NCBI GenBank assembly: GCA_002309345.1
Contig: DBWZ01000067.1
Span: 11,515-75,514 of the forward strand
Direction of reading: 5' to 3'
Origin: Pseudobutyrivibrio sp. UBA1225
GTDB lineage: Bacteria; Bacillota; Clostridia; Lachnospirales; Lachnospiraceae
DNA: 64,000 nt
The notes beneath the pieces were generated by a model, which saw nothing but the letters and a program-made list of their open reading frames with translations, had not been told where the DNA came from and ran no database searches. Each line of letters begins with the position of its first letter. The stretch's first letter is position 1. This document shows positions 33,923-44,300 of the stretch, one piece after another. A program made the translations under genes and the position numbers.

Positions 33923-34432
33923 TTACGATTTCTTTTCTGTAAGCACCAGGCTCATACTACGGCCTTCAATCTTAGGTGCCTTTTCCACTACTGCAATCTC
34001 GGCAAGTGCCTCAGCAAAATCATCAAGGATGTGCTTTGAGGACTGCATGTGAGCCATCTCACGACCACGGAAACGAAGTGTTACCTTAACCTTGTCGCCC
34101 TTTGAGATGAACTTTCTTGCTGCATTAATCTTTGTGTTCATATCATTAGCATCGATGTTTGGAGACATACGAATCTCTTTAACCTCGACAACGTGCTGTT
34201 TCTTTTTGGCTTCCTTTTCCCTGCGTGCCTGCTCGTAACGGAATTTGCCGTAATCTACTATCTTGCACACTGGTGGATTTGCCTTTGGTGAAATCTTAAC
34301 GAGATCTAAGCCCTCGTCATCTGCAAGTTTTTGTGCTTCTCTAGCTGACATAATGCCAAGCTGTTCCCCATCTGAACCGATTACACGAACTTCTTTGTCG
34401 CGTATCTGCTCATTAATCATAAAATCGCTAAT
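33923..34432 (-). CDS. infC: Translation initiation factor IF-3 with an AUU start codon
   Basis: IF-3 binds the 30S subunit and checks start-codon and initiator-tRNA pairing. Family segments are INEQIRDKEVRVIGSDGEQLG, KFRYEQARREKEAKKKQ and the C-terminal VTLRFRGREMAH. The first ATG (34420) is 19 nt from the only ribosome site, GGAGG at 34440-34444, which is too far. An in-frame ATT at 34432 is exactly 7 nt from it and yields ISDFMINEQIR. IF-3 genes of Bacillus and E. coli start with AUU as well, which lets IF-3 repress its own translation. With this start the protein is 169 residues. Confidence 0.93.
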   Translation of the reverse strand: MSDFMINEQIRDKEVRVIGSDGEQLGIMSAREAQKLADDEGLDLVKISPKANPPVCKIVDYGKFRYEQARREKEAKKKQHVVEVKEIRMSPNIDANDMNTKINAARKFISKGDKVKVTLRFRGREMAHMQSSKHILDDFAEALAEIAVVEKAPKIEGRSMSLVLTEKKS

Positions 34433-34581
34433 GGTAATACCTCCAAATCAAAAAAAATAGTGGATACAGAATATCCACCATAAATCATCACAAATCAAAG
34501 TTTGTGCGAAATATAAGACCCGAGTCACAGTACTCATACGTGCTAAGGTGAGAGTGGATACTCTACTTTGTTTTCACAACA
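34433..34581 (-). ncRNA. L20-type (infC) leader RNA with attenuator
   Basis: The leader between promoter and infC has the look of the Firmicutes L20 leader: a CCACTCTCACCTTAGCACG..GTGACTCGGGTC core. A rho-independent hairpin GTGGATA/TATCCAC followed by eight T residues (34445-34480) comes just before the infC ribosome site. An upstream GTATCCAC copy can pair with the terminator arm as an antiterminator. L20 is expected to bind and favour termination. Confidence 0.8.
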
Positions 34582-34586
34582 TTGAT

Positions 34587-34615
34587 AATTTATCACATAA
34601 ATTAGTCAACGTCAA
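34587..34615 (-). promoter_or_regulatory. Promoter of infC-rpmI-rplT
   Basis: TTGACG (34610-34615), 17 bases and TAAATT (34587-34592) on the minus strand, about 150 nt before the infC start. Confidence 0.7.
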
Positions 34616-34628
34616 CAATTTTTAAAAA

Positions 34629-35450
34629 TTAATTAAGAATAAATTTTTCAATTACTTCCGCAACTGCTCCTTCATTGTTGTTGGCGGTTGTAATATAATC
34701 GGCTTGCTCTTTAAGCTCTGGGCGGCCATTTATAACCGCACAGCCAACTTTTGCCATTGATACCATGCTGATGTCATTTCGTTCGTCGCCGCATGCAACT
34801 GTATTATCACGTGGGATATTTAAATAATCCGCAAGCTTAAGCAATCCTTGTCCCTTCCCAGAGTTAAGCGGAACATACTCCAAAAAAGCCACATTAGAGA
34901 ACATACTATTAAAATATTTTGAAGTTTCATCAAAATGAGCCTCTTCGAAATCGTGTAATGCTTTGTGATTTGCAAAATTAACAGCCATAATTTTAGTTAA
35001 ATCACGGCCCTTTAACAGTTCAACATCCCTAAGGACAATAACATCTTCTTGGGCTGCAGCACGATATCCATCGGTGTTTTCGTCTTCACCAAAGCAATAT
35101 ATCTTGCCCTCTTCAAATGCAATCGCTGTAAGTCCAGCTTCTAAAATCTTAGTTAATAATTCAAGCGCCGCATCATTGTCTAAGTAATCACCAAAAAGAT
35201 TTTTCTTTTGAAAAGCATCATATCCTATCGATCCTTGAAAGCTAAGGAAATATACATTCTCTCGTGAAAAAACTGAATATGAACTAAGCATATTTTCGAT
35301 AATGTGTGAAGGACGTCCGGTGTCAACTGCCAGTACATGACCTTCATCCAACATTTGGTTAAGTGCATTGATGTTTCTTTCGCAGATTGATTTATCATCT
35401 GCAAATAATGTGTCATCCAAGTCAACTGCAAGTATTTTTGTGTTACTCAT
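34629..35450 (-). CDS. Cof-type HAD-superfamily phosphatase
   Basis: The 273-residue protein is a class IIB (Cof) haloacid-dehalogenase hydrolase. It has the nucleophile motif LAVDLDDTLFA near residue 8, motif II VDTGRP, the lysine SGKGQGL and the acidic motif VACGDERNDISM near residue 220. Members dephosphorylate sugar phosphates, pyridoxal phosphate or other small molecules; the substrate cannot be read from sequence. Its start overlaps the end of ppk1 by 8 bp, so it is the last gene of the polyphosphate operon. A link to polyphosphate or phosphate salvage is only contextual. Confidence 0.9.
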   Translation of the reverse strand: MSNTKILAVDLDDTLFADDKSICERNINALNQMLDEGHVLAVDTGRPSHIIENMLSSYSVFSRENVYFLSFQGSIGYDAFQKKNLFGDYLDNDAALELLTKILEAGLTAIAFEEGKIYCFGEDENTDGYRAAAQEDVIVLRDVELLKGRDLTKIMAVNFANHKALHDFEEAHFDETSKYFNSMFSNVAFLEYVPLNSGKGQGLLKLADYLNIPRDNTVACGDERNDISMVSMAKVGCAVINGRPELKEQADYITTANNNEGAVAEVIEKFILN

Positions 35451-37605
35451 TAAAAACCTCGTTTGCGAGCCTTGGTATGAAAATTCGCTTTTTCGAATAA
35501 TCTGCTATAGGCTCAGTATTTCTTTTTGCCTCTTTACAGAAGGTGTCTTGAGCACCAACAGGCTTTTTTCCTCTTTGAGGTTTTACTTTAACATAATTTC
35601 CTTCATCTGTCATCATGTAAGCTTTAAGAGTATCTGCAAGCTGAACATCAAGAATATGCTTCACCTGCTCTTTCAGGATTTGATCCTCAACAGGGAACAT
35701 TATCTCCACTCTTCTATCGAGATTTCTAGGCATCCAATCAGCAGAGCCCATAAAAATATCCTCGCTACCACTATTATAGAAATAGAATATTCTAGCATGT
35801 TCAAGATAGGTACCAACAATCGAAGAAACCTGTATATTCTCACTTACACCAGGGATGCCTGTTCGCAAGCAGCAAATCCCCCTTACAATAAGATGAATCT
35901 TTACTCCTGCATTGCTTGCCTCGTAAAGCTTTTCTATTATTTCTTTGTCGCAAAGAGAATTCATCTTGGCAATGATGATTGCCTCCTTGCCGTTTTTTGC
36001 ATGATTAATCTCTCGATTAATTAATGAAACAAAAGTATTTCTAAGCCAAAGTGGCGCAACTACAAGCTTGTTCCATGCAGCGGGCTCAGAATAGCCTGAA
36101 AGCATGTTGAATACAGCGGTCGCATCCTCTCCGTAGGATTCCTGACAGGTGAGCATACCGCAATCTGTGTAAAGCTTTGCCGTGGAATCGTTGTAGTTTC
36201 CTGTGCCAAGATGGACATACCTTCTGATACCATCCTCTTCTCTTCGGACAACTAAAGCAATCTTGCAATGAGTCTTCAGTCCCACCAAACCATAGATAAC
36301 ATGGCAGCCAGCTTTTTCAAGCTTCTTAGCCCAAATGATGTTGTTTTCCTCATCAAATCTAGCTTTAAGCTCTACAAGAACTGTAACCTGCTTGCCGTTT
36401 TCAGCTGCATGGGCAAGACTTGCAATGATTGGAGAATTACCACTCACTCTATAAAGCGTCTGTTTAATAGCAAGGACCTGAGAATCAAAGGCCGCCTGAG
36501 CGATAAAATCTACAACGGGATCAAAGGACTCATATGGATGATGCAGCAAAATATCGCCTGCTTTAATCTGATCAAAAATACTTTCGCCTGCTTTGAGACG
36601 TGGATTATCCTGTGGCTTAAACTGAGGCAAACGCAAATCTCCATGACCTTCTATGCCGTATAGCTTCATTAAAAAAGTAAGATCTATAGGACCCTTGATT
36701 TTATAAATATCAATTTCGTTAACGCCTAAGTTTTTCTTGAGTATGGAAAGAAGCTTTTTATCAACAGTAGATTCCACTTCTAACCTAATAACTTCGCCCC
36801 ACTGACGAGATTTTATTTGCTTTTCGATTTCACGAAGTAAATCTTCGGCACCCTCCTCGTCAATTGAAAAATCTGCATTACGCATGATTCGATAAGGCGA
36901 AGCTGTAACAACGTTATAATTTAAGAAAAGCTTGTCCATGTTTCTTTCTATAACCTGCTCAAGTAGAATAAAACAATCGTGTCCACCCTTGTCCGCAGGT
37001 AAAGAAATAAACCTAGGCAATACAGAGGGCACCTGAACAGTAGCAAACTCAACATCATCATTATCCGCCCCTGCCATCTTGGAATCCTTTTTCTTTTCAA
37101 TAAGCGCGCCTATGTTTAGAGACTTATTTCTAATGAGAGGAAATGGTCTAGATGCATCAAAAGCCATAGGCGTAAGAACAGGATAAATGTGACTCATGAA
37201 AAATGAATCGATATACTTCAATTGATTTTCATTTAAATCCTCATATTTTTCATAAAGAATAATCCCACTTTCCTTTAGTATCGGAGTAAGAGATTTGTTA
37301 TAGGTGTTGTATTGAAAATCTACAAGCTCTCTGGTCTTTTCATTAATTGCAATCAGCTGCATAGTTGGAGTCATTCCTGCAATATCAGGCTTGGTGTAGC
37401 CAGCATGTTCCATATCCTTTAAAGATGCAACTCTAACCATGAAAAACTCATCTAGATTCGAAGATGTGATGCTGACAAATTTAAGGCGCTCCAAAATAGG
37501 CAAGTTCTTGTTGGTTGCCTCATTTAAAACTCTAAGCTCAAATTTTAACCAGCTTAGTTCTCTATTGTCGTAGTACTTAGGATCTGAAATATTGATGCGT
37601 GCCAT
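35443..37605 (-). CDS. ppk1: Polyphosphate kinase 1
   Basis: PPK1 polymerises the gamma-phosphate of ATP into polyphosphate, reversibly. The 720-residue protein begins ELSWLKFELRVLNEA, as usual, and contains the HPYESFDPVVDF and KIALVVRREE-YVHLGTGNYND segments with the conserved phospho-histidine region, and a late MGSADWMPRNLDRRVE motif. It is full length. It lies 8 bp after a Ppx/GppA phosphatase, so enzymes for making and breaking polyphosphate are in one transcript. Confidence 0.96.
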   Translation of the reverse strand: MARINISDPKYYDNRELSWLKFELRVLNEATNKNLPILERLKFVSITSSNLDEFFMVRVASLKDMEHAGYTKPDIAGMTPTMQLIAINEKTRELVDFQYNTYNKSLTPILKESGIILYEKYEDLNENQLKYIDSFFMSHIYPVLTPMAFDASRPFPLIRNKSLNIGALIEKKKDSKMAGADNDDVEFATVQVPSVLPRFISLPADKGGHDCFILLEQVIERNMDKLFLNYNVVTASPYRIMRNADFSIDEEGAEDLLREIEKQIKSRQWGEVIRLEVESTVDKKLLSILKKNLGVNEIDIYKIKGPIDLTFLMKLYGIEGHGDLRLPQFKPQDNPRLKAGESIFDQIKAGDILLHHPYESFDPVVDFIAQAAFDSQVLAIKQTLYRVSGNSPIIASLAHAAENGKQVTVLVELKARFDEENNIIWAKKLEKAGCHVIYGLVGLKTHCKIALVVRREEDGIRRYVHLGTGNYNDSTAKLYTDCGMLTCQESYGEDATAVFNMLSGYSEPAAWNKLVVAPLWLRNTFVSLINREINHAKNGKEAIIIAKMNSLCDKEIIEKLYEASNAGVKIHLIVRGICCLRTGIPGVSENIQVSSIVGTYLEHARIFYFYNSGSEDIFMGSADWMPRNLDRRVEIMFPVEDQILKEQVKHILDVQLADTLKAYMMTDEGNYVKVKPQRGKKPVGAQDTFCKEAKRNTEPIADYSKKRIFIPRLANEVFNE

Positions 37606-37613
37606 ATTACCTC

Positions 37614-39137
37614 CTAAACTCTAACATTTTCTCTAAGAACTGGTTTGATTGAAAAGATTTCTTCAAAGAAGTCTGCGTTCTTTTTAAACAATCCCTTTTC
37701 TAAGGCGAGAGATGAATTAGCTTCAATTGTAATAACAAGCTCTTTGTCCTTCACTCGCATAGAAACATTTTTTATCTTTTGCTTATGCGATCTGTCTAAT
37801 GCATTTGCCACCTTTAAGATAGCAAGTAGTTTTAGGATAGTAAGATACTCTTCTTGAGTAAACTTGTCGGACAAATTCTCATAGGCTTCTACCGGATTGC
37901 GATTAAACTCTACAGTTGTGGCTATTAGCTCTCGTTCTTTGTGCGTGAGACCTAGAATCTCTGAAGTCATAATAATCGTATAAGAACAAAATGCCGCTTC
38001 CGAGAGACTGATATACTTTCCACAGTCATGTAAAATTGCAATACATTGCATCAAAATACGCTGACGCTTACCCAAACCGTGATACTTTTTCATCGCGTCA
38101 AAAATCTCACCAGAAAGCTTGAATAAAGCCTTCAAATGTGGTTGATAGCTATCGTATCTTTTGGCTATAGACCATGCGGCTGTAATTATATCGTTTTCAA
38201 AATTATGGCTAGATGTAAGCCACTTCTTTTGATAACAATGATTTAAGGCCATACCTTCACATACAGAAACGCCAGGAGCGAAAACTATCTCTGGCTTTAA
38301 TGTCTCCGCCAAGGTTTTGTAAAGCATAACCAGTGGTTCGATAAGATTTTCGTTATCGAGATATAAGTCATTTTCTATTTCAAAGTTTTTGATGTATTGT
38401 TTATTTAGTTTATCAAGGAACTCTAAGTATTCTTTTGTCTTGATTTTTTTGGATGAAAAATTAGTAACTCGCTCAGCAATGGTGCTCACCTGCACACCCA
38501 GTAATATCATATACTTAGGCTCAATGTCTCGCAGAAACATTGTTTTAAATACCTCTAATTCTTTGTACATCATCTCGTAAATTTGATCGATTGATGAGCC
38601 AGCTGTTGTCCCTAACTTTTTAAGGTTTTCACTGACTGAAACTGTTCCTAAAGACAGATGTTGAGTTGTAATAATTTTGCCTTTTGAAAATAAGGTGATT
38701 TGCAATGAAACACCACCAATATCCACCAGCACAGCTGATTCATTGATGATATCATCAAAGTCTTTGGTAGAAGTAACGGCCTGATAGCCCAAGAATCTCT
38801 GCTCAGAATTAGAAATAACCTCTACCGAAAAGCCTGTATGTATTTTGATTTGTTCTAAAACAACAAGGGCATTACTTGCTTGCCTAATATTAGGCCCAGC
38901 TACAACTGAAAATGAATCAACACGATAGCTATCTATAGCTCTTTTCATATCTAGCAAAACATGGCATAGCTTATCTACTGTTTCTTGCAAAATTCGCCCT
39001 TTACTGAGAACATCTCGAATTATATCGGACTGTATTTTGATGGTATCTATTGTCTTGATACCCTTTTGCTTGTTGATTTCAAATACTTTCATTGTAGTCT
39101 CGTAGGACCCAATATAAATGCTTGCAAATAATTTCAT
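37614..39137 (-). CDS. ppx: Ppx/GppA exopolyphosphatase with C-terminal HD-type domain
   Basis: The 507-residue protein has the sugar-kinase/Hsp70-like ATPase fold of Ppx/GppA: IYIGSYETTMKVFEI at the start, VDIGGVSLQITLFSKG near residue 140, and a C-terminal helical domain with ILHDCGKYISLS, an HD-type motif. Such enzymes remove terminal phosphates from polyphosphate and sometimes from pppGpp. It precedes ppk1 directly. The N-terminal active-site motif is less canonical (SYETT where DLGSNS is typical), so substrate preference is uncertain. Confidence 0.87.
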   Translation of the reverse strand: MKLFASIYIGSYETTMKVFEINKQKGIKTIDTIKIQSDIIRDVLSKGRILQETVDKLCHVLLDMKRAIDSYRVDSFSVVAGPNIRQASNALVVLEQIKIHTGFSVEVISNSEQRFLGYQAVTSTKDFDDIINESAVLVDIGGVSLQITLFSKGKIITTQHLSLGTVSVSENLKKLGTTAGSSIDQIYEMMYKELEVFKTMFLRDIEPKYMILLGVQVSTIAERVTNFSSKKIKTKEYLEFLDKLNKQYIKNFEIENDLYLDNENLIEPLVMLYKTLAETLKPEIVFAPGVSVCEGMALNHCYQKKWLTSSHNFENDIITAAWSIAKRYDSYQPHLKALFKLSGEIFDAMKKYHGLGKRQRILMQCIAILHDCGKYISLSEAAFCSYTIIMTSEILGLTHKERELIATTVEFNRNPVEAYENLSDKFTQEEYLTILKLLAILKVANALDRSHKQKIKNVSMRVKDKELVITIEANSSLALEKGLFKKNADFFEEIFSIKPVLRENVRV

Positions 39138-39185
39138 ATCCCCACCAACCTATTTTTATTTTCCTAAGATTCTAGAAAACAATAC

Positions 39186-40322
39186 TTAATAGTTTCCTAG
39201 AATTCTAAGATTTACACACTCCTCCTCAAGTCCAATCAAAGCATTTTTCACCGCCTCATCGTTAAGGTTGCCATCAATATCAATAAAGAATCGATATTGC
39301 CAATTAACACCTTTGATAGGTCTAGATTCAATTCTGTTCATATTGATACCGTTGAACATTAGGTTTGATAATACCCTGTAAAGACTTCCTGGCTCATGTG
39401 GAATCTCTAGGCAAAAACTGATGCTATCGGCCTTGCTCTTGTATTTTTTATCCTTTGAAACAATAATAAATCTTGTCTCGTTATTTTTGTTGTCCTGAAT
39501 TGATTCTTCTAATACATCTAAATCATACAAAATAGCATTGTACTTGCTGCCAATTGCTGCCTGTGTGATGTCTTTGTCGTCACGGATTTTCTGTGCGCTG
39601 ACAGCTGTATTGTGTAAGTTCTTAACATCCCAATCCATATGCTGTGTGCGAATATACTCATCGCACTGTGCTATTGCTTTTGGATGAGAATAAACTGTTT
39701 TGATATCAGAAATCTTGGCTCCCTTTACACCTAATAGTGCATGATTAACCTTGAGAATCTGCTCGCCAATAATCGCCACGTTGTATTCAGAGAGCAAATC
39801 AAAGTTTTCTTCTATGGAACCAGCAAGACTGTTTTCTATAGGTAGTACCGCATAATCCGCCTGGCCATTTGTGATAGCATCCATAGCATCACGCCATGTT
39901 TCAACGTGGAAGCTGTCCTTCATGTTGTCCTTAAAAAACTCTAGCATGGCAAGCTGGGAATATGCACCCTCAACACCTTGAAAACAAACAACGGCGTCAG
40001 AAAAATCAAACTCTCCTACCTCTTTGAAGCCCATGTTAAAGTTTGCTCCATTCTCACGAAGTATAGCAAACTGTTTCTTTCGACTAATCGACATTATCTG
40101 TGTGTAAAGTTCTTTGACTGCCTGTTGATTGAAATGTCCATCTACATATGATGAAAGCTTACCTAACTTTTCATCTTCTCGTGCTTTATCGTATACCTTT
40201 TTGCCTGTGGAAATTTTGTATTCTGCTACCTGGCAGGCTAACTCCATTCTCTTTAAAAATAAATCTAAAATCTGTTTGTCTACTGTATCAATTTCTACTC
40301 TAATGTCTGTTAAGTCTCTCAT
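39186..40322 (-). CDS. pheA: Bifunctional chorismate mutase / prephenate dehydratase
   Basis: This P-protein converts chorismate to prephenate and then to phenylpyruvate for phenylalanine synthesis. The 378 residues contain an AroQ chorismate mutase domain (residues 1-90, DIRVEIDTVDKQILDLFLKRM), a prephenate dehydratase domain with FQGVEGAYSQLA and the catalytic VLPIENSLAGS, and a C-terminal ACT domain with FCLEIPHEPGSLYRVL, the usual phenylalanine sensor. Together with tyrA-aroA at 9.4 kb it covers both aromatic branches. It lies between the DUF5050-like gene and ppx. Confidence 0.96.
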   Translation of the reverse strand: MRDLTDIRVEIDTVDKQILDLFLKRMELACQVAEYKISTGKKVYDKAREDEKLGKLSSYVDGHFNQQAVKELYTQIMSISRKKQFAILRENGANFNMGFKEVGEFDFSDAVVCFQGVEGAYSQLAMLEFFKDNMKDSFHVETWRDAMDAITNGQADYAVLPIENSLAGSIEENFDLLSEYNVAIIGEQILKVNHALLGVKGAKISDIKTVYSHPKAIAQCDEYIRTQHMDWDVKNLHNTAVSAQKIRDDKDITQAAIGSKYNAILYDLDVLEESIQDNKNNETRFIIVSKDKKYKSKADSISFCLEIPHEPGSLYRVLSNLMFNGINMNRIESRPIKGVNWQYRFFIDIDGNLNDEAVKNALIGLEEECVNLRILGNY

Positions 40323-40341
40323 AAGTCTCCTAAAATTTAAG

Positions 40342-41367
40342 TTATTCTTCTACTGATAAAATAGGTGGATCAAAAATTCCTATTTCAGTGCTACCAAGCT
40401 TACAATGGTATGTTCTTTCCGTAAAGAAATCTGCAAAATAAACATACTTGCTGGTAACGTTTATGTTATTGAATTCACCCTCCATAAGAAGGATTTCTTC
40501 TCCTGATTCGAGGTCGACTCTATATAATCCATCAGGGGCTCCCTTTATCGATTGATAATATAAATATTTGCCCGCAATATTGTAGTCAGACGAGCCAAAA
40601 GATGTAATTGCTGTCTTGTCTCCGCCGCCTAAAGGTCCTTTATAGATGCGGTTGTTGTCATCTAAATCCATAAAGTATACTTCACTTCCAACAACAGTTG
40701 GCATCCAAAGATTTTCAGCCGAAACAAAAGCCGAATCCTTTGAATCAAGATTGAACTTATGTAAATTATGATCGTTAGTAACGCCGGAATAATAAAGCTT
40801 GTCACCAATCATACAACGCGGATCGAGAGATTCAGTTGAAAGCTGATGCTTATCCTCGCCATCGATTCCTACGCTATACAAAGTTGTAGCCTCCTCAGGC
40901 TCATAATGCAAGTATATCACTCTATTTCCAGACAATGACAGGCAATTACATATTGCATCATCCAAAATCTTAACCTTTTTATTGCTCTTTGTCATACGGC
41001 ACAAGCTGTCAACATTAACATTAAGGAATCCTAGCTGTGAATTGTCTCGATATTTTTCTCCATTTCGGCTGTAATACAAATAGTATTTGTCGGCGTTAAG
41101 ATAATAAACAGAATCATTGGCAATATATTCTATATCACTTTCATCTGGATTCATCTTGTATAATCGGTCAGAATCGTTTGGATTAGCAAAATATACAACT
41201 CCCTCTGTTTCGCAAAATAGCCCATTACCATACAGATTTCCTATCGTATTTCCGTTAACCAAGTCTTCGTTGTAATGGGTTACAGTATTTATATACTTGT
41301 AATAGCCCAAACCACCAACAATACCTAAAAACACTATCAAAATAATGATTCTACGTATTACCTTCAT
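40342..41367 (-). CDS. Membrane-anchored DUF5050-like beta-propeller protein
   Basis: The 341-residue protein has one N-terminal membrane helix (RIIILIVFLGIVGGLGYY, about residues 5-24) and then six or so repeats of the form xxLYYxxxxxxxxLYKxNxDgsd, as in YRVDLESGEEILL, which I associate with DUF5050 beta-propellers. It would face outside. Function is unknown. I choose the ATG at 41367 with GGAGGG seven bases upstream over the adjacent GTG. It lies between polC and pheA with gaps under 30 bp, so it shares their transcript, although no functional link is apparent. Confidence 0.8.
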   Translation of the reverse strand: MKVIRRIIILIVFLGIVGGLGYYKYINTVTHYNEDLVNGNTIGNLYGNGLFCETEGVVYFANPNDSDRLYKMNPDESDIEYIANDSVYYLNADKYYLYYSRNGEKYRDNSQLGFLNVNVDSLCRMTKSNKKVKILDDAICNCLSLSGNRVIYLHYEPEEATTLYSVGIDGEDKHQLSTESLDPRCMIGDKLYYSGVTNDHNLHKFNLDSKDSAFVSAENLWMPTVVGSEVYFMDLDDNNRIYKGPLGGGDKTAITSFGSSDYNIAGKYLYYQSIKGAPDGLYRVDLESGEEILLMEGEFNNINVTSKYVYFADFFTERTYHCKLGSTEIGIFDPPILSVEE

Positions 41368-41394
41368 CACTAGCCCTCCCCAAATTACGCTAAG

Positions 41395-44300
41395 TTAAAA
41401 GAAATCAAATAATGAAAGCTGATTAGATTTTGGCAAATCAGAAACAATTCCAAGTTCAATCATCTTATCAAGAATAGTTTGCGAAACCTTGCCGCGGTCA
41501 CGGATTTCATCCTGAGACAAGAACTTGCCTTGAGATGCCGCTATTGCAAGCTGCTCCGCAGCCTTGTCACCCATTCCCGAAATAACATTGAATGGAGGAA
41601 GAAGCTTCCCATCTACTATTTTAAAGTATCTTGCGTCAGATTGGTATAGGTCCATAGGTAAAAATTCAAATCCACGGGCATACATTTCCTGAACAAGACG
41701 AAGCGCAATAAGTGCATCCTTGTCTGTAGCAGATGGATTATCCATAGCTTTGATATTTTTAATCTCTTGCTCACACTTTGATTTTCCTTGACAACACTTC
41801 TCATAATCGAAACCGCCTGCGCGAATTGAGAAGAATGCAGCATAATAAGCAAGAGGATAATTAATCTTGCAGTAGGCAACTCGCCAAGCCATCATAACAT
41901 AGGCCGCAGCATGAGCCTTCGGGAACATATACTTAATCTTTTCACAGGAACCGATGTACCAATCAGGCACACCATGCTCTTGCATGTGCTGTCTGTAGGT
42001 TGGCCACTCATCACACTTACCCTTTGCTACTACGCCTTTACGAACTCGCTCCATGATTGTAAATGACTCCGCTGGATCAAGTCCCATGTGAATCAAGTAA
42101 ACCATGATATCATCACGAGTACAAATAGCCTCTGTGATGGTTGCAACACCGTTTAGGATAAGATCTTGAGCATTACCTAACCATACGTCTGTACCATGGG
42201 CAAGACCTGCTATTCGAACCAAGTCGGTAAAATACTTTGGCTTGGCCTCAACAAGCATCTGCATGGCAAAATCAGTACCAAACTCTGGAATGCCAAGGGT
42301 GCCAAGTGGCGTCCCCATGATGTCCTCTGGTTTGATTCCCAGAGCATCTGTACTTTGGAATAATGACATAACAGCCTTGTCGTCAAAGGGAATTGTTGTT
42401 GCATCTATTCCAGTCAAATCCTCAAGACGCTTAATCATAGTAGGATCCAAATGTCCCAAGATATCAAGCTTTAGAAGGTTGGCATCAATCTTATGGTAAT
42501 CGAAATGTGTTGTGACAATATCGGTATCCTTGTTGGCAGGATGCTGAACAGGTGTGAAGGAATAAATGTCCTCGCCATTAGGAAGAACTACAACACCACC
42601 GGGATGCTGGCCTGTGGTAGATTTAACTCCTTCCACCCCTTTTGCTAGTCTAGCGTATTCGGAACGACGCTTTCTCATATCTCGGTTTGCGTAATATTTG
42701 AACACGTAGGTTTCGGCGTTTTTGTCTGCCAAAGTGGAAACTGTACCAGCCTTAAAGGTCTGGCCTTCACCGAAGATAACCTCGGTGTACTTGTGAGCCT
42801 TGGATTGATACTCATTAGAGAAATTAAGATCGATATCAGGCTCCTTATCACCCTTGAATCCAAGGAAGGTTTCAAATGGTATATCAAAACCATCCTTTAC
42901 CAATGGCTTGCCGCATTTAGGACAAACCTTATCAGGCATATCCACCCCCGACAATCCCTGATTGACAATCTCGGTAACCTCCGGTCCATCAAAATCAACA
43001 TAGTAACAGTTAGGACATCTATAGTGTGGTGGCAAAGGATTAACCTCAGTGATACCTGCCATTGTCGCAGCAAAAGATGATCCAACAGAACCACGTGAAC
43101 CAACCAAATAACCATCCTCGTTGGATTTCCAAACTAGCTTTTGTGCAATAATGTACATAACGGAATATCCATTACCGATGATAGAATTAAGCTCTCGTTC
43201 AAGTCGTTCTGCAACTATCTGCGGAAGCTCTGGTCCATAGACCTCGTGAGCTTTGGTTTCGCATATACGACGCAAATCCTCCTCGGAATTTTCAATGACA
43301 GGTGGACACTTGTCCGGACGCACCGGATGAATGTACTCACACATATCTGCAATCATATTTGTGTTGTCGACTACAACCTCATGGGCTTTTGCCAGTCCAA
43401 GATAGGCAAATTCCTCAAGCATTTCATCTGTCGAATGAAGATATAAAGGCGCCTGCTGATCTGCATCGTCAAAACCTTTGTTTGCCATGATTATTCGACG
43501 ATAAACCTCATCCTCTGGGTCAAGGAAATGAACATCACAGGTAGCAACAACAGGCTTGTTGAACTCTTCTCCAAGCGCAACAATCTGTTTATTAATATTC
43601 TGTAAATCTGAAATCGTATTGATATCTTCGAACTTAGGAGATCTCAACATAAACTCGTTGTTTCCAACAGGTTGAATCTCCAAATAATCGTAAAAGTTGG
43701 TAATTCGTGCTATTTCAGAATCATCTCTATGTGAGATGATAGCTTGATAAAGCTCACCAGCCTCGCAGGCACTACCAATAATTAATCCCTCTCGGCATTC
43801 CTGAAGTAAAGTCTTTGGGACACGTGGGTATCTAGAGTAGTAATTAAGATGAGATTCAGATACAAGCCTATAAAGGTTGATTCGTCCCAAATCATTCTTG
43901 GCTAGCACTATACAGTGATTTGCTCTCATCTTTTTGATCTGCTCCTGCCCTGGCTTTGCCTTGTCGTTGAGCTGAGTAAGATTTGTAATACCCTCATTTG
44001 CAAGCTTATCAATGAATTTGACGAATATCTTGGCTGTGACCTCGGCATCTGCAACCGCGCGGTGATGATGTTCGTTTACAACGCCTTCTGCTTTACAAAC
44101 AGCATCAAGATTAAACCTTGCCATGTTTGGATGAAGATACCTCGCCACCTCTATTGTATCCACATATGTATAGTTATATTCGAGACCTAACTGCTTGCAA
44201 TTGTGCTTTATAAAGGATGTATCAAAGCCTGCATTGTGTGCAACAAGAACTGCCCCCTTGCAAAAATCCATAAAACGAGGAAGAATCTCATCAATTGTAG

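Noticed and set aside
35368..36024. 218-codon open frame on the plus strand
   Set aside because: It lies antisense across ppk1 and the HAD gene, which are clear families; composition is that of a shadow.
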